Part shown: one piece after another, positions 30,846 through 32,494 of the stretch | Layout: every line of letters begins with the position of its first letter | Position numbering within the stretch: position 1 is the first letter of the stretch | IMG/VR virus record: IMGVR_UViG_3300027708_000215 | Span: 1 to 32,494 of that record | From: a virus | Length of the DNA: 32,494 nt | Reading direction: 5' to 3' (one strand) | The notes under the pieces: generated by a model | What the model saw: the letters and a program-made list of their open reading frames with translations, nothing else | What the model was told of the DNA's origin: nothing | Database searches by the model: none | Program-made: the position numbers and the translations under genes

Positions 30846-31210
30846 TGCGTAATATCTTGGCTAAACACCAAGATTATTGTGATTTTAAAGGGCTTATAGC
30901 TGATAACCCAGGCTTTGTACCATGTGATATAGATGGTATTGTAGAGCGCAATGGTCAATTTCTAATCATGGAATGGAAGAATTCTGGTGAGAAATTAAGC
31001 GAAGGTCAAAAGATTATGCTTAAAGCCTTAGCTAGTAAAGAAAATTTTATTGTGCTTATCATTGTTGGCAATACCAATGATGAAACCGTTGTAGAGAGTT
31101 ACTGGCAAATAACTAAAAACGGTGAGTTTATGAAATGTGGCACTAGCTTTTCAGAATTAAAACAATTTTATAGAGATTGGTACACACTAGCTAATGGCTA
31201 CAAAAGATGA
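30833..31210 (+). CDS. PD-(D/E)XK nuclease, small
   Basis: A 125-residue protein with PCDIDGIVERNGQFLIMEWK (30-49): Asp34, Glu47 and Lys49 form the D-x(n)-E-x-K site, followed by a Gln in SEGQKIML (Q59). The remainder is alpha/beta (ENFIVLIIVGN, strand). It resembles VRR/Holliday-resolvase-size phage nucleases. A second possible start, ATG 30845, overlaps the previous stop (TAATG). With HNH and replication genes alongside, a role in processing replication branches is likely but unproven. Confidence 0.72.
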   Translation: MAKLMRNILAKHQDYCDFKGLIADNPGFVPCDIDGIVERNGQFLIMEWKNSGEKLSEGQKIMLKALASKENFIVLIIVGNTNDETVVESYWQITKNGEFMKCGTSFSELKQFYRDWYTLANGYKR

Positions 31211-31487
31211 AAAGAACGCTCTCAATAAGATTGCAGAACTCGGATGTATTCTATGCTCCGAAGTCCTTGGGATTGAAGGCGGCTCGCCAGCGGAAATCCA
31301 TCATGTGCGGAGATATGGAGCTAAGAGGTCTACATCCCCAGTCTTGCCTCTTTGCCCAATCCATCATCGGCTTGGAAATGATTCCCTTCACCACCTTGGT
31401 ATCTCTGCTTTTGAGCAAAAATGGCAAATATCCTGTGAGAGGTTATTGGAGCGAGTCAGTCAGAAACTTGGAAAGGGCTATGAGTAA
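31194..31487 (+). CDS. HNH endonuclease, Ref-like
   Basis: A 97-residue protein with GCILC (Cys18, Cys21), AEIHHVRR (His36, His37), LPLCPIHHR (Cys54, His57, His58) and HHLGISAFE (His66, His67). That spacing is close to the Ref (recombination enhancement) HNH domain, in which the double His metal-binding site cleaves DNA with RecA. It is complete. It overlaps the preceding gene by 17 bases and ends one base before the convergent protease gene. Confidence 0.75.
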   Translation: MATKDEKNALNKIAELGCILCSEVLGIEGGSPAEIHHVRRYGAKRSTSPVLPLCPIHHRLGNDSLHHLGISAFEQKWQISCERLLERVSQKLGKGYE

Positions 31488-31488
31488 C

Positions 31489-31842
31489 TCACAACTCCAA
31501 AGGGTCAAAGCCTAATTCAGTAGCAACCAGTTTGCAACGAATTCTAAATGGTTTGCCATGTTGCATCCATTTATCACCCTTTTGCCGATGAAAGCTAAGA
31601 TGTATCATTTCATGGGCTAGTGTCGTTATAACGGTGTAGTAATGACCGCACCTGGCGGAAGAAATAGTAATGGTATGCTCATAATCCTCACCTGTATCGT
31701 ATAAGTAAGTACCCATTGTTTCAGGGTCAGCAGTAACAACAAAATCTATTTCTTCAGGTACAGGCATTTTCCATTTAGTAAATGGATAACAACAATAAAG
31801 AGAAGCGTAAAGGTTTCTAATAACCTCTGGATTTAGCCTCAT
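31489..31842 (-). CDS. SprT-like zinc metalloprotease
   Basis: A 117-residue protein with LAHEMIHLSF: the HExxH motif at 77-81 (His77, Glu78, His81), with a third His at 95 in the WMQHGKPFR end. That layout and size match the SprT-like domain without a C-terminal zinc ribbon. It may cleave DNA-bound proteins. Its start overlaps the phosphoesterase stop (ATGA). The operon runs from the right edge leftwards. Confidence 0.85.
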   Translation of the reverse strand: MRLNPEVIRNLYASLYCCYPFTKWKMPVPEEIDFVVTADPETMGTYLYDTGEDYEHTITISSARCGHYYTVITTLAHEMIHLSFHRQKGDKWMQHGKPFRIRCKLVATELGFDPLEL

Positions 31843-32494
31843 ACTTGATGTATCTTGCCTCTAAACTCAACTTCATCTTCACCCCAAACTCTAATCATTT
31901 CAGGCTGCAATAGTTTGCTGCGCTCAAAAGATAGCATTACAAAGCCGCTATTCCAATCTTTAGGGGTATCTTCTGTATAGCTGAACTGTTGCCCATTAGG
32001 GTCAGCTAGAGTTCCTGTCTGTACGCCCCAGCGTGTACCGTTGTAATCGTTAAATGGAATGGCAGATAACACATGAGTATGACCAGTAATCATGTTGACA
32101 CCTGAATTAACGGCATTATTCCTACCGCCTGTCCAGCCACCTTTCCAACGATGCTTAATACAAGTATCTTCATTTACCCAAAAAGACCAACAAGGCTGCC
32201 ACATAGGAAAGTAATCTTTAAGGCTAGTGCCAGGTATACCTTCAAAAGACGGAAGATTGGCAACAATGTTAGCCTCTAGCCTTTGGTCATGATTGCCCAT
32301 TGGAAAAAACAATTTAGCGCCCTTAGCTACTGATTCAATTTCACCTAGAAAATATTGACAGGCTTCCAATTCCTCTTTCATGGTTGGCAGCTTACTCCAA
32401 TCAGTACGAGGAAAACGGCTTATAGAAGCCCCGTCCAGCGCATCGCCATTACACACGACGGCAGTAGGGGCAAACTCTTTAATCATCTCTAAGA
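31839..32494 (-). CDS. Metallophosphoesterase, N-terminus cut by the window edge
   Basis: At least 215 residues are visible. VVCNGDALDG, GNHDQRLEANI and ITGHTHVLSAI are the metal-binding blocks II, III and V of calcineurin-like phosphoesterases. The first block (D-x-H at the N-terminus) is missing, because the frame is still open at the right edge and the true start lies outside. It may hydrolyse nucleotides or nucleic-acid ends. It is coupled to SprT-like protease downstream. Confidence 0.85.
   Translation of the reverse strand, partial: LEMIKEFAPTAVVCNGDALDGASISRFPRTDWSKLPTMKEELEACQYFLGEIESVAKGAKLFFPMGNHDQRLEANIVANLPSFEGIPGTSLKDYFPMWQPCWSFWVNEDTCIKHRWKGGWTGGRNNAVNSGVNMITGHTHVLSAIPFNDYNGTRWGVQTGTLADPNGQQFSYTEDTPKDWNSGFVMLSFERSKLLQPEMIRVWGEDEVEFRGKIHQV

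Noticed and set aside
31207-31515. A 102-residue + frame overlapping the HNH gene
   Set aside because: It is the shifted frame of the HNH gene, with no motif, while the HNH frame has all the Cys/His residues in place.
1-32494. CRISPR array, insertion sequence, integrase or attachment site
   Set aside because: No regular repeat-spacer series, transposase, recombinase motif or long terminal repeat was seen in the window.

Overview
The window looks like most of the genome of a tailed, short-tail (podovirus-type) phage. It holds a continuous virion-assembly block, a lysis cassette, a homologous-recombination block and part of a replication block, with no bacterial housekeeping genes. The DNA is AT-rich by eye, stop/start overlaps (ATGA or TAATG) are very common, and Shine-Dalgarno sites are ordinary. 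The protein styles (Gly-rich fibre, cyanophage-like YAGIGYTYD protein, GH108 lysin, ERF annealase) recall phages of aquatic Gram-negative bacteria, possibly freshwater betaproteobacteria. The host is inference. No integrase or full-length CI-type repressor is visible, so I do not call it temperate.

Layout. 1-980: tail end of a cut gene, a ferritin/Dps-like protein and three small basic proteins. 1019-25239, all +: ParB-methyltransferase fusion, small and large terminase, portal, structural and fibre proteins, a GT9-like glycosyltransferase, scaffold, major capsid protein between two likely terminators, connector and tail proteins, a four-gene ejection-protein block, an S74-chaperone fibre, then membrane proteins, 3-TM holin and GH108 endolysin. 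25236-28591, all -: small proteins, a sigma-region-4-like mini protein, a Cys-rich protein, a 377-base gene-free stretch full of inverted repeats, then PD-(D/E)XK exonuclease, a small protein with an SSB-like C-terminal tip, ERF annealase and two small proteins. 28592-28704: divergent control region with a palindrome and a sigma70-type promoter. 28705-31487, +: a Cro/YdaS-like protein, a 300-base structured leader behind a second promoter, a secreted protein, a DnaT/O-like replication protein and nucleases. 31489-32494, -: SprT-like protease and a metallophosphoesterase cut by the window edge.

How it fits. The - block supplies end resection and strand annealing; the + right block supplies replication and nucleases; the long left block packages, builds and ejects, then lyses. 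The least explained parts are the two gene-free structured stretches (26171-26547 and 29082-29389) and the small transcription-factor-like pair at 25776-26170. They are the best candidates for something undescribed.
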